Origin: JAOPZW01 sp963789015
GTDB taxonomy: Bacteria > Actinomycetota > Thermoleophilia > Solirubrobacterales > Solirubrobacteraceae
Assembly (NCBI GenBank): GCA_963789015.1
Contig: CAWBIU010000001.1
Span: 1,860,001 to 1,924,000 of the forward strand
Reading direction: 5' to 3'
DNA: 64,000 nucleotides
This document shows positions 27,046 through 35,435 of the stretch, piece by piece (the first letter of the stretch is position 1; every line of letters starts with the position of its first letter). Under the pieces are notes generated by a model, which was not told where the DNA came from, did no database searches, and was given only the letters and a program-made list of their open reading frames with translations. A program made the translations under genes and the position numbers.

Positions 27046-29514
27046 TCAGCCCTTCACCACGGTGAACCTGAGCGAGCGGGCGGGAGTCCGGCGGCCGTCC
27101 TTGGCGCGGCCCCTGATCACCATCCGGTAGCGCCCGGGCTTCAGCACGCGGCGGCCGACACGCCCGCTGAAGCGGACCGTGTTCTCGCCTCGGATCGCGT
27201 TGCGCCTCAGGGTCGCCACGTGGATCGTCCGCGTGCGATTGCGTTTGGCCACGCGCCGGATGTTCAGGGTCATCTTCGCCGGGTCGTTCATGAGCCACGT
27301 GATCGTCGTGCCGTCGGGCGCCCGGCCCCGGCGCGTGCGCGCCGTCGACCTGCGATGCGAGACGGCGAAGCGGCGCGGCGACATGCGCAGGCGGCTCATC
27401 CGCAGCGACACGCGGCGCGCGCGGGCGACCGCCGAGCCGGGCTTTCTGGCCGCGGCGCTGCGCGCCCGCGCCTGCGCCGACGCCGGAGCCGACTGCCGCA
27501 GCGGCTGGCCGGGAGCGACCGTGAACCAGCCGGACCGCTGGCCGCCGTAGACCTCGCCGTTCGGCGTGCCGGTCACCGGCACCTCCATCGTGGCGGTCGT
27601 GCTGACGGTGACCTGGCCGTCCTTCAGGTACGCGGTGACCCGTCCGGCGGCGAGATCCTGCGCCCACTTGGCCTGGCGCTGCAGCGACTGCCCGATCTGC
27701 TTGTGGGTGAGCTGCACGAGGCTCGGGCTGAAGTACAGCCGGTAGCGGCGCAGCACCTCGTCGAGGAGCGGGTAGAGGACGGCCTGCTCGGCGATGTTGC
27801 TCTGATGGGCGTAATGCGGCCGCGGGTCGTTGCCCATCAGGTGGCGGAACATGATGGTCGCCTCGCTGTCGATGTACTCCGCCCACGTCGCCGCCGCGGT
27901 GCGGCACGTGTTGGTGGAGCTCGCGACGCACTTCCCGCCCAGCGCCGGCGGCAGGTAGATGTAGTTGTACTCGTCGAGCTGCTCGGCCTGGGTGCCGACG
28001 TTGTAGTAGACGTTGGTCGGGTAGCGCGGGACGGTCGTCGCTCCGCCGATCGCGTACGGCGTCGGCTCACGCGAGTTGTCGGCTGCCACCCAGCGCACGC
28101 CCAGCGACCCGAGCGTGGCCGCCATCGCGGGGTTGTGCAGCCCGGAGTGCTCGCCGGTCACGAGCTCCTCCGGGTCGAAGGGCAGCGCGTTGGCCTGGGC
28201 GAAGCTGATGTTGGCGCCGATCTCGCTGGTCAGGCTGCTCGCGCCCGTCCCCGGAAGTGCGTCGAGGTTGAGATGCGTGAGCGTGTGATTGATCCAGCGG
28301 AACTGGTTGCGGACCGCGAGCAGCGCGCTGCCCATCGGGTCGGTCGCGGAGTTCGTGTCCTGCATGAACTCGGCGATCCCACCGCCGTTGAAGACCATGT
28401 CGAGCTTGATCCCGCTGGCGTTCTGCCAGGCGACCAGCCGCGTCACGTCGGCAGCGACCATGCGGATCGGGCGGCAGGGCGGCAGGGTCGAGCCCGGCGT
28501 CGGCGGGATGGGGTTCGGCGCGGGCGCCACCCCGCCGCCCGAGATGAAGGTGCTGTCCGGGTTGCACTGCGTCTCGTCCGGCGCCGTGGTCGCGCCATCG
28601 ACGAGCGTCCGGTCGAGGGTCGTGTCCCAGCGCGCGTCGGGCAGGAAGACGTCGTCGACCTGCATCTCCAGGTAGTTGCGCTGGTAGCCGAGGTGGACGC
28701 CGCGCGTGACCCAGCCGAGCATGCCGTGGCGCAGGAGCTGGGCGTGGATCTGGTTCTCGTTGCTGTCGACGGTCATGACCATCTCCTCGCGGCCGTCGGC
28801 ATGCGTGTAGATGCCCAGGTACGAGGAGTTGCCGGGACCGGTGAGCAGCGTCTGGAAGGAGGCCGGTGCGGTCTGCGCGGCCGGCGTCGCCTGGTAGCCG
28901 AAGGCGTCGACGCCGGTCGACGGGTTGTCGATCGGCACCGGCCCCTTCAGGTACGGGAACACCTCGAGCCCCGCGGCCGTGAGCTGGCCGGTGTTGCCGC
29001 CCTGCTCGCCGGTGTTGGTGGCCGGATTGAGCCCGTGGACGAGCGCCGGCAGGGTGGCGTCGCTGATCCGCCGGATCCCGAAGGTCAGCTCGAACTTGGC
29101 CAGCGCGGTCCACTCGCTGTCGGCCAGGGAGGACGGGAAGCTCACCGAGCCATCGGGATTGGTGACCTGGTGCACGAGATCGCCCGTGGACAGGATCACC
29201 GCCTGGTACCTGGCGTGGTTGTCGCCGTAGTCGGCGAACGTGGCGTCGGTGAACGCCGCCTCGGTGTCGGCGATCCGGGCGTCGTAGGGAACGCCTTCGC
29301 GGGCGAGCGCGGCCTTCCACGCGGTGAACGTGGCCTCTTTGCCGTCCGCGGACAGGAGGAGCACCTTGAGGTCGATGCGCTGGCCGGGCTGCGGTGCCAC
29401 GGCGGCGATCGCCATCGGCGCCAGCGCGGCGACGAGGAGTGCGACCGCGACCAGCAGGCACGGGAGCAGGCGTCGCCGGGCCGCGGCGCGTCGAACGGTC
29501 GTGTGCTGTCGCAT
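27046..29514 (-). CDS. Agd3-like (CE18-type) exopolysaccharide deacetylase
   Basis: An 822-aa secreted protein with an N-terminal signal/anchor (LLPCLLVAVALLVAALAPMA). Residues 40-260 form the N-terminal domain (IDLKVLLLSADGKEATFTAW). The deacetylase domain has a metal site made of LEMQVDDVFLPDARWD (D287-D288) and INHTLTHLNLDA (H410, H414), i.e. the Asp-Asp and HxxxH signatures. This arrangement is that of Agd3, which partly deacetylates GalNAc polymers, rather than of classical NodB enzymes. From about residue 650 there are a Pro/Ala/Arg-rich linker and a C-terminal beta domain. It starts 3 nt after the sigma factor stop. Partial deacetylation would make the polymer cationic and adhesive. 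Confidence 0.85.
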   Translation of the reverse strand: MRQHTTVRRAAARRRLLPCLLVAVALLVAALAPMAIAAVAPQPGQRIDLKVLLLSADGKEATFTAWKAALAREGVPYDARIADTEAAFTDATFADYGDNHARYQAVILSTGDLVHQVTNPDGSVSFPSSLADSEWTALAKFELTFGIRRISDATLPALVHGLNPATNTGEQGGNTGQLTAAGLEVFPYLKGPVPIDNPSTGVDAFGYQATPAAQTAPASFQTLLTGPGNSSYLGIYTHADGREEMVMTVDSNENQIHAQLLRHGMLGWVTRGVHLGYQRNYLEMQVDDVFLPDARWDTTLDRTLVDGATTAPDETQCNPDSTFISGGGVAPAPNPIPPTPGSTLPPCRPIRMVAADVTRLVAWQNASGIKLDMVFNGGGIAEFMQDTNSATDPMGSALLAVRNQFRWINHTLTHLNLDALPGTGASSLTSEIGANISFAQANALPFDPEELVTGEHSGLHNPAMAATLGSLGVRWVAADNSREPTPYAIGGATTVPRYPTNVYYNVGTQAEQLDEYNYIYLPPALGGKCVASSTNTCRTAAATWAEYIDSEATIMFRHLMGNDPRPHYAHQSNIAEQAVLYPLLDEVLRRYRLYFSPSLVQLTHKQIGQSLQRQAKWAQDLAAGRVTAYLKDGQVTVSTTATMEVPVTGTPNGEVYGGQRSGWFTVAPGQPLRQSAPASAQARARSAAARKPGSAVARARRVSLRMSRLRMSPRRFAVSHRRSTARTRRGRAPDGTTITWLMNDPAKMTLNIRRVAKRNRTRTIHVATLRRNAIRGENTVRFSGRVGRRVLKPGRYRMVIRGRAKDGRRTPARSLRFTVVKG

Positions 29515-29517
29515 GGT

Positions 29518-30213
29518 TCAGGCCGCCTTGAGAGAGGTCACGGTGGTGTGCCAGGGACGCGGGGCGAGCGGTCGGCTCGTCGCCGGCGCCGCGCCGAGGT
29601 CGCCCAGGGCGATGCGGGCGGCGCTGCTCCCGCGGTGGTGAAGACAGTGCACGGATCGCACGGACCGTCCCAGGCGCTCGGCGATCTCGACCGGCGAGAG
29701 GCCGACGAGGTGGCGCAGCAGCAGGACGTCGCGCTGGCCGGGCGTCAGGTCGCGCAGTGCGACGCGCAGCGAGGTCGCGGCCTCGCGCGCGGCGTCGTCG
29801 TCGGCAAGCCCGGCGCGGCTGTCGAGGTCGTCGCACGCCACGTGGCGGTTGCGACGCAGGTGGTCGATCGCAGCGTTGCGGGCGACACGCAGGATCCAGG
29901 CCGAGAACGGGGCCGAGCCCGGCCGGTAGCGCGCGATCTCGGTCAGCAGCTTGGCGAAGACCTGCTGCGTGACATCCTCGGCGTCCTGACGGGGCACGAT
30001 CCGCGAGACGTACGCCTGGACGCCGGACGCGTATCGCACGTACAGGGCCTGCATCGCTTCGCGGTCGCCGTGCTGGGCGGCGCGCACCAGGCGCTGCACC
30101 TCGCGCTCGTCGCTCGAGCGGGGCGACGGCGCGGCGAGCCCGGGGACGAGCCGCATCACGGGGGCGGCGCCGGCGTGCTCGGCGGCGACGCGGGCCTCGG
30201 CCATCACGGGCAT
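29518..30213 (-). CDS. ECF-type sigma factor of the exopolysaccharide operon
   Basis: A 231-aa protein starting at ATG 30213 with GGGGAG nine bases upstream; a second ATG at 30204 overlaps the LuxR stop (TGATG). Sigma region 2 is at about residues 50-120 (ALYVRYASGVQAYVSRIV; QDAEDVTQQVFAKLL; FSAWILRVARNAAIDHLRR). Region 4 is at about 155-205 (LTPGQRDVLLLRHLVGLSP; ERLGRSVRSVHCLHHR). No anti-sigma gene is adjacent. It lies between a LuxR-type regulator and the deacetylase in one operon, so it probably drives the polysaccharide genes; autoregulation is likely but not shown. Confidence 0.88.
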   Translation of the reverse strand: MPVMAEARVAAEHAGAAPVMRLVPGLAAPSPRSSDEREVQRLVRAAQHGDREAMQALYVRYASGVQAYVSRIVPRQDAEDVTQQVFAKLLTEIARYRPGSAPFSAWILRVARNAAIDHLRRNRHVACDDLDSRAGLADDDAAREAATSLRVALRDLTPGQRDVLLLRHLVGLSPVEIAERLGRSVRSVHCLHHRGSSAARIALGDLGAAPATSRPLAPRPWHTTVTSLKAA

Positions 30214-30977
30214 CGTCGGCGGCTCCCCGCGCTCACGACTCCGGGCGCCGGCGGCTCGACCGCGAGGATGCTGCGGCGGAGCGATTCGTCGCCGGTCAGG
30301 ATCAGCTTCGCGGCGTCGGCGCGCGAGTGCACGCCCAGGCGCCGGAAGATGTTCCTCACGTGACCGGCGACCGTGCTCGGCGCGAGATACAGGCGGCCGG
30401 CGATCTCCGCGTTGGACAGCCCGGCGACGACGAGCAGCACGATCTCGCGCTCGCGGGGTGAGAAGCTCGGCAGGTCGATCGCGTGGCGCATCGCGCGCGG
30501 CAGCGACACGTGGCCGGCGCACACGGCGCGGACGACGAGCCCGAGGGTCGCCTCGAGGTCGGGCTCGCGCACGACGCCGTCGATGCCCGCCTGGAGCACG
30601 CGCCGGATGTCGGGGCTCACCGCCGCGTCGAGGACGAGCACGACGTGCAGATCGCGCAGGCGGCGGGCCGCGCGGGCGGCCTGTGTGAGGCTGGCCTCGA
30701 GGTCGCGGTGGGCCAGCACGACGACGCGGGGGCGCCGCTGCAGGCGGTCCAGGCGCAGGCGCGGGCCGCCGCCGTCCTCGACCTGCGCGGCGATGCCCTC
30801 GCGCGACAGGGAGGAGCGGATGCGAGGCAGCAACGCGCCGTCGTCGGTGGCGACCGCGACCGCGACGACGTCGCCCGTCGTCTCGATGGCCGTGACCGGC
30901 CGGAGCGCTGGCGACCCGGGGCGTGCGAGCGGTGCGACGCGATGCCTCGCTCGCGTCGCGGCGTGCGCGATGCCCAT
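30204..30977 (-). CDS. NarL/LuxR-type regulator with degenerate receiver domain
   Basis: A 257-aa protein with an AAGGAGGGG ribosome-binding site. The C-terminal HTH of the LuxR type is clear (FSPREREIVLLVVAGLSNAE; YLAPSTVAGHVRNIFRRLG). The N-terminal 160 residues fold like a receiver domain (VVAVAVATDDGALLPRI; LQAGIDGVVREPDLEATL). However, the beta-3 position that normally carries the phosphorylated Asp reads RVVVLAHRD, so the phosphoacceptor appears to be lost. No sensor kinase is near. It is the first gene of the exopolysaccharide operon and may respond to a ligand or partner protein. It is divergent from the SARP regulator. Confidence 0.85.
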   Translation of the reverse strand: MGIAHAATRARHRVAPLARPGSPALRPVTAIETTGDVVAVAVATDDGALLPRIRSSLSREGIAAQVEDGGGPRLRLDRLQRRPRVVVLAHRDLEASLTQAARAARRLRDLHVVLVLDAAVSPDIRRVLQAGIDGVVREPDLEATLGLVVRAVCAGHVSLPRAMRHAIDLPSFSPREREIVLLVVAGLSNAEIAGRLYLAPSTVAGHVRNIFRRLGVHSRADAAKLILTGDESLRRSILAVEPPAPGVVSAGSRRRCP

Positions 30978-31321
30978 CCTGATCGCCCCTCCTTCGCCAC
31001 AGAGCTCGCCCGATGCGAGCAGTTGCCGGCGAGGGTGGTCGAGGGAGATTGGTGGGCGGTCACATCGCGATGACGTACGGATTACGCGGTGCCGTCCAGC
31101 GCGTTCGGCCGCCGGTCGGCGCGGAGCCTCCGCCGATCATCTGGCGTGACGACCACCGACTTTTTCACCGTGCCGCCGCCGTACGCTCTACCATGGCGTA
31201 CACATAGTTGGTTGGCAGTACCGAGCGAGGTCCGTTCGTCTTGGGGGGTTCCACGGCACACGGGGACGATCGGTTATTGCCACGGATTGGCCCTTGCCGG
31301 GGGTTGTTGGGGGGTAGGGCG
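30978..31321. promoter_or_regulatory. Divergent control region between the exopolysaccharide operon and the SARP gene
   Basis: This 344-bp gene-free stretch must hold promoters for both directions. It is locally richer in A/T (GACTTTTTCACCG near 31158; ACATAGTTGGTTGG near 31201) than its surroundings. Half-sites GTACGC (31181-31186) and GCGTAC (31196-31201) form an inverted repeat, and the rightward side contains runs of G before the GGGGGGTAGGG ribosome-binding site of the SARP gene. No riboswitch could be matched. Exact promoters are not assigned. Confidence 0.4.
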
Positions 31322-32245
31322 ATGGAGAATGTCAGCGCCTCAGTACGAGGCGAGCGGCGCCGACGAGGCGACCGGCGTCGGGGTGACCAGTTCACCGCCG
31401 GCGAGCGGCAGGTCGGCGGGTCGGACCCGCCGCCGATGCGCGTCCGCGTGCTCGGCCGCATGCGCGTCGAGACACCGGACGGAACGGTGACCGGCGGCTG
31501 GGTCGACGAGCGCCCGGGCCAGCTCCTCAAGTTCCTCGTGGCCGCGCGCGGGCGCGTCGTGGCGGTGGAGGACATCGCAGAGGCGATCTGGCCGACGGCC
31601 GAGTTCGCGACGGTCGGGACGGTCCGCCACCTCGTCCACGTGCTGCGCGACCGCCTCGAGCCCGACCGACGACGCGATGGCGCCGCCTCGTGCGTCGTCT
31701 CCTCGCGCGGCGGCTACACGCTCGACCTGGATCGCGTGGTGATCGATGCCGACGAGTTCGCCGACGAGGCGACGCGCGCGCTGAACGCGTTCTCGGGCGG
31801 CGATGCCGTTGAGCCCGCGCTCGAGTCCGCGCTCGCCCGCTACGGCGGCGACTTCCTCGGCGACGAGCTGTACGCGGACTGGGCCCATGCAGAGCGCGAG
31901 CTGCTCCGGGGCCTGGCCGAGCGCCTCCTGTGGGCGCTCAGCGACCTCGCGCTCGCGCGCGGGGATGTCACCCTCGCCACCACGTACGGCGAGCGCCTCG
32001 CCGCCCTCGAGCCGTTCGACAGCGACATCCAGCGCCAGCTCCTCGCTCTGCTGCTTCACGACGGCCGGCGCGGCCGTGCGCTGCGCCAGTACCAGGCGTT
32101 CGCGCTGCGGCTGCAGCGCGCGCTCGGCGAGCAGCCGGAGTTCAGCCTCGACGAGCTGATGCACGAGGAGCCGGTGCCGCTCGGCGGCCAGCAGGGACGC
32201 TGGCGCCGCGAGCAGCGGCAGGTGCGCCGCCGCTCGCTCGGCTGA
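31322..32245 (+). CDS. SARP/BTAD-domain transcriptional regulator
   Basis: A 307-aa protein from ATG 31322 (strong purine-rich GGGGGGTAGGG upstream); a start at ATG 31436 would remove a low-complexity Arg-rich leader. Residues 40-130 form an OmpR-type winged helix (RVRVLGRMRVETPDG; RPGQLLKFLVAARGRVV; IAEAIWP; SSRGGYTLDLDRV). Residues 140-280 form a bacterial transcriptional activation domain of helical repeats (YGGDFLGDELYADWAHAERE; LAALEPFDSDIQRQLLALL). This is the AfsR/DnrI-type architecture of small SARP activators without an ATPase domain. It lies head to head with the exopolysaccharide operon and may regulate it. Confidence 0.87.
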   Translation: MENVSASVRGERRRRGDRRRGDQFTAGERQVGGSDPPPMRVRVLGRMRVETPDGTVTGGWVDERPGQLLKFLVAARGRVVAVEDIAEAIWPTAEFATVGTVRHLVHVLRDRLEPDRRRDGAASCVVSSRGGYTLDLDRVVIDADEFADEATRALNAFSGGDAVEPALESALARYGGDFLGDELYADWAHAERELLRGLAERLLWALSDLALARGDVTLATTYGERLAALEPFDSDIQRQLLALLLHDGRRGRALRQYQAFALRLQRALGEQPEFSLDELMHEEPVPLGGQQGRWRREQRQVRRRSLG

Positions 32246-32297
32246 GCGGCTCGACGGCGGCGCCCTCGCGACGAGGGCGCCCACTAGGCTTCCGCCG

Positions 32298-33119
32298 GTG
32301 CCCGACCGCGACGTCGCCGCCGCCGTCACGCGCCTGGACGAGCTGACCCGCCGCCTGCGCCGCGAGTGCCCGTGGGATCGCGAGCAGGACGCGCGCTCGA
32401 TCGTCCCGCACACGGTCGAGGAGGCCTACGAGCTCGCCGACGCGGCGAACGCGGGCGACGACGCGAAGCTGCTCGACGAGCTCGGCGACGTGCTCTTCCA
32501 GGTCCACTTCCTCTCTCTCCTCCTCGAGGAGCGCGGGCGCGGCGACCTCGCCCAGGTCGCCGACCACCTGCACGCCAAGCTCGTTCGCCGCCACCCGCAC
32601 GTGTTCGGCGACGAGGCGGCCGAGACGGCCGGCGAGGTGCTGCGCAACTGGGACGAGATCAAGCGCGGCGAGCCCGGGCGCGAGGGCGGGATCTTCGGCG
32701 ACGTCCCCGAGAACCTGCCGGCGCTCCTGCACGCGCGCAAGGTCCAGCGGCGCGCCGCGTCGCGCGGCTTCGACATCCCCGGCGTCGAGGCGCCCCTGGC
32801 CGCCGCCGAGGGCCAGATCGAGGCGCTCGCCGGCGTCGTCGCCGCGGCGGGCGCCGACGCCGACCGCGGGGCGGGCGCGCCCGACACCGTCCGCGACGCG
32901 CTCTTCGAGGAGGTCGGCGACGTCCTCTTCGCCGCGGTCAACGTCGCCCGCAAGCTGAAGGTCGACCCCGAGCTCGCGCTGCGCTCCTCCAGCCGGCGCT
33001 TCCGCGGGCGGATCGAGGCGGCCGAGCGCCTCGCCGCCGACGCGGGCCACGCCTGGGACGACCTGCCCGCCGAGCACAAGCTCTCCTATTACGCCCAAGC
33101 GAGGTTGCACGAGACATGA
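32298..33119 (+). CDS. mazG: MazG nucleoside triphosphate pyrophosphohydrolase
   Basis: A 273-aa protein with two MazG modules: LRRECPWDREQDARSIVPH plus the metal site EEAYELADA and DELGDVLFQVHF in the first; a second copy with EEVGDVLFAAVNVARK near residue 205. It hydrolyses (d)NTPs and is a house-cleaning enzyme. The GTG start at 32298 has no Shine-Dalgarno but lies 7 nt after TAGGCT (32285-32290), indicating leaderless expression. The stop overlaps the enolase ATG. The mazG-eno order is typical of actinobacteria. Confidence 0.95.
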   Translation: MPDRDVAAAVTRLDELTRRLRRECPWDREQDARSIVPHTVEEAYELADAANAGDDAKLLDELGDVLFQVHFLSLLLEERGRGDLAQVADHLHAKLVRRHPHVFGDEAAETAGEVLRNWDEIKRGEPGREGGIFGDVPENLPALLHARKVQRRAASRGFDIPGVEAPLAAAEGQIEALAGVVAAAGADADRGAGAPDTVRDALFEEVGDVLFAAVNVARKLKVDPELALRSSSRRFRGRIEAAERLAADAGHAWDDLPAEHKLSYYAQARLHET

Positions 33120-34390
33120 GCCAGATCGAGAAGGTCCACGCCCGCCAGATCCTCGACAGCCGAGGCAACCCGACGGTCGAGGTCGAGCTCGTGCTGCGCT
33201 CCGGCGCGGCGGGCCGCGCCGCGGTCCCGAGCGGGGCGTCGACCGGCGAGTTCGAGGCCACCGAGCTGCGCGACGGCGGCGCCGCCTACGGCGGCAAGGG
33301 CGTGAGCAGGGCGGTCGACAACGTCAACGGCGAGATCGCCGAGGCCGTCACCGGCCGCGACGCGACGGACCAGGAGGGCCTGGACCGCACGCTCATCGAC
33401 CTCGACGGCACGCCGAACAAGTCGCGCCTCGGCGCCAACGCGATCCTCGGCGTCTCGCTCGCTGCCGCCCATGCCGCCGCGGCCGAGGAGGGCCTGCCGC
33501 TGTGGCGCTACCTCGGCGGCGAGGCCGCGCACGTGCTGCCCGTGCCGATGATGAACGTCCTCAACGGCGGCGCCCACGCCGACAACAAGGTCGACTTCCA
33601 GGAGTTCATGGTCGTCCCCGTCGGCGCGCCGAGCTTCCGCGAGGGGCTGCGCATCGGCGCCGAGGTCTTCCACGCGCTCAAGAAGACGCTGGGCGAGCGC
33701 GGGCTGGCCACCGCGGTCGGCGACGAGGGCGGCTTCGCGCCCGACCTGGCCTCCAACGAGGAGGCGCTGCAGATGCTCATCGCGGGTATCGAGGCCGCCG
33801 GCTACACGCCGGGCGACGACGTCGCCATCGCGCTGGACCCGGCCACGAGCGAGATCTACTCCGGCGGCGCGTACGTGCTCGAGCACGAGGGCCGCTCGCT
33901 GAGCGCCGGCGAGATGGCCGCCTACTGGGCCGACCTCGCGGGCCGCTACCCGATCCTGTCGATCGAGGACGGCATGGACGAGGAGGACTGGGACGGCTGG
34001 CGGGCGCTCACCGAGCGCATCGGCGAGCACGTCCAGCTCGTCGGCGACGACCTCTTCGTGACGAACACCGATCGCCTGAAGCGCGGCATCGACAGCGGCG
34101 TCGCCAACTCGATCCTCGTCAAGGTCAACCAGATCGGGACGCTCACGGAGACGATGGACGCGATCGCCACCGCGCGCGAGGCCGGCTACAGCGCGGTCAT
34201 GTCGCACCGCTCGGGCGAGACCGAGGACGTCACGATCGCCGACCTCGCCGTCGCCACCGGCTGCGGTCAGATCAAGACGGGCGCGCCGTCGCGCTCGGAC
34301 CGCGTCGCCAAGTACAACCAGCTGCTGCGCATCGAGGAGGCGCTCGGCGACGACGCCACCTACCCGGGGCGCAGCGCGTTCCGGTCATGA
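33116..34390 (+). CDS. eno: Enolase
   Basis: A 424-aa phosphopyruvate hydratase. It begins with the standard IEKVHARQILDSRGNPTVEV and keeps GASTGEFEATELRDG, NVLNGGAHADN, the metal ligands in ALDPATSEIY and ILSIEDGMDEEDWDGW, and the catalytic Lys in SILVKVNQIGTLTET. SHRSGETED is complete. It interconverts 2-phosphoglycerate and phosphoenolpyruvate in glycolysis. The ATG at 33116 overlaps the mazG stop (ATGA), and the stop overlaps the next ATG, so the three genes are coupled. Confidence 0.98.
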   Translation: MSQIEKVHARQILDSRGNPTVEVELVLRSGAAGRAAVPSGASTGEFEATELRDGGAAYGGKGVSRAVDNVNGEIAEAVTGRDATDQEGLDRTLIDLDGTPNKSRLGANAILGVSLAAAHAAAAEEGLPLWRYLGGEAAHVLPVPMMNVLNGGAHADNKVDFQEFMVVPVGAPSFREGLRIGAEVFHALKKTLGERGLATAVGDEGGFAPDLASNEEALQMLIAGIEAAGYTPGDDVAIALDPATSEIYSGGAYVLEHEGRSLSAGEMAAYWADLAGRYPILSIEDGMDEEDWDGWRALTERIGEHVQLVGDDLFVTNTDRLKRGIDSGVANSILVKVNQIGTLTETMDAIATAREAGYSAVMSHRSGETEDVTIADLAVATGCGQIKTGAPSRSDRVAKYNQLLRIEEALGDDATYPGRSAFRS

Positions 34391-34980
34391 CCCGCGCCTC
34401 GGACGCCGAACGCGAGGCCACCGTCCAGCGCCTGCAGACCGCCGGCGCCGAGGGGCGGCTGACCGTCGAGGAGCTCGCCGAGCGCATCGACGCCGCCTAC
34501 AGCGCCCAGACGCGCGCCGAGCTCGAGCCGCTCGTCGCCGACCTGCCCGCCGCGCCGGCGTCGGCGGCGGCCGCGCCGCCGGCGCGCACGATGTCCTCGT
34601 TCGTGTTCGGGGTCATGGGCAGCGGCGACCGCAAGGGCCGCTGGCGCGTGCCCTCGAAGCTCACGGTCGTCAATGTCATGGGCGGCGCCGACCTCGACCT
34701 GTGTGACGCCGTCTTCGACGAGCCCGAGGTACAGGTCACGGTCTGGTCGCTGATGGGCGGCTCGGACATCGTCGTGCCCGACGGCGTCCACGTCGAGATG
34801 GGCGGCTTCGCCCTGATGGGCGCCAACGACCTCAAGCTCGAGGGCGAGGCGCCCGGCCCCGGCGCGCCCGTCGTGCGTGTCAAGGCGTGGTCGCTGATGG
34901 GCGGCACGGACGTCAAGACGCGCGGCTCCCGTCGCCGCGGCAAGCTCCACCGCGGGCCCGAGCCGCCGCGACTGCGCTGA
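34387..34980 (+). CDS. DUF1707 / LiaF-like C-terminal domain protein
   Basis: A 197-aa protein. Residues 3-52 form a DUF1707 domain (RASDAEREATVQRLQTAGAE; LTVEELAERIDAAYSAQTR). After an Ala/Pro linker a cell-wall-active antibiotic response (LiaF-type) beta domain follows, with three repeats of the pattern VxSLMGGxDxxx (VVNVMGGADLDL, VWSLMGGSDIVV, AWSLMGGTDVKT). No transmembrane helix is seen. Such proteins are linked to envelope stress, but the biochemical role is unknown. It is coupled to eno by ATGA, a frequent neighbour arrangement in this group. Confidence 0.85.
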   Translation: MTRASDAEREATVQRLQTAGAEGRLTVEELAERIDAAYSAQTRAELEPLVADLPAAPASAAAAPPARTMSSFVFGVMGSGDRKGRWRVPSKLTVVNVMGGADLDLCDAVFDEPEVQVTVWSLMGGSDIVVPDGVHVEMGGFALMGANDLKLEGEAPGPGAPVVRVKAWSLMGGTDVKTRGSRRRGKLHRGPEPPRLR

Positions 34981-35032
34981 GATTCCCCGTGCCCGGGGAG
35001 GAACGCGCCGGCCGCGGGCGAAGGCGACCACG

Positions 35033-35425
35033 ATGCCCTCCGCCCATGGTGCCCGCGCGTCCCGCCGTGCCCCGACGCCGCGCCGCGCTCTGCGCCGGCG
35101 CCCGCGGGTGCTCTCCGGTGGCGCCGCCGGGATCCGCTGGGACCGCGTCTCGCGCGTCGTGCTGCTCGTGATGCTGCTCGGGCTGGTCCTGCTCTACGTG
35201 GGCCCCGCGCACTCCTACTGGGACACCATGCACCAGGCCAAGCAGCGCCGCGCCGAGGTCGCCGAGCTCAAGCGCGAGAACGACCGCCTGCGCGCGCGGC
35301 GCAGCGAGCTGCGCAGCGCCGGCGCGCTCGAGCGCGAGGCGCGCAGGCTCGGGATGGTCCGCCCGGGCGAGCGGCCATACGTCGTCGAGAACCTGCCGAA
35401 GGGCCCGCTGAAGGCCGGTCGCTAG
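35033..35425 (+). CDS. FtsB/DivIC-like septum formation initiator protein
   Basis: A 130-aa bitopic membrane protein. A basic N-terminus is followed by one transmembrane helix at about residues 40-60 (VVLLVMLLGLVLLYVGPA), then a coiled coil (KQRRAEVAELKRENDRLRARR). A conserved end reads LEREARRLGMVRPGERPYVV, the FtsB/DivIC signature. It would join FtsL and FtsQ in the divisome. Its position downstream of eno is the classic one for ftsB. The Arg/Pro-rich N-terminal 35 residues are variable. Confidence 0.9.
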   Translation: MPSAHGARASRRAPTPRRALRRRPRVLSGGAAGIRWDRVSRVVLLVMLLGLVLLYVGPAHSYWDTMHQAKQRRAEVAELKRENDRLRARRSELRSAGALEREARRLGMVRPGERPYVVENLPKGPLKAGR

Positions 35426-35435
35426 CCTGGGGCTG

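Noticed and set aside
30978..31321. A c-di-GMP (GEMM) riboswitch in the long leader region before the SARP gene
   Set aside because: The conserved core sequences of GEMM-I/II could not be found on either strand.
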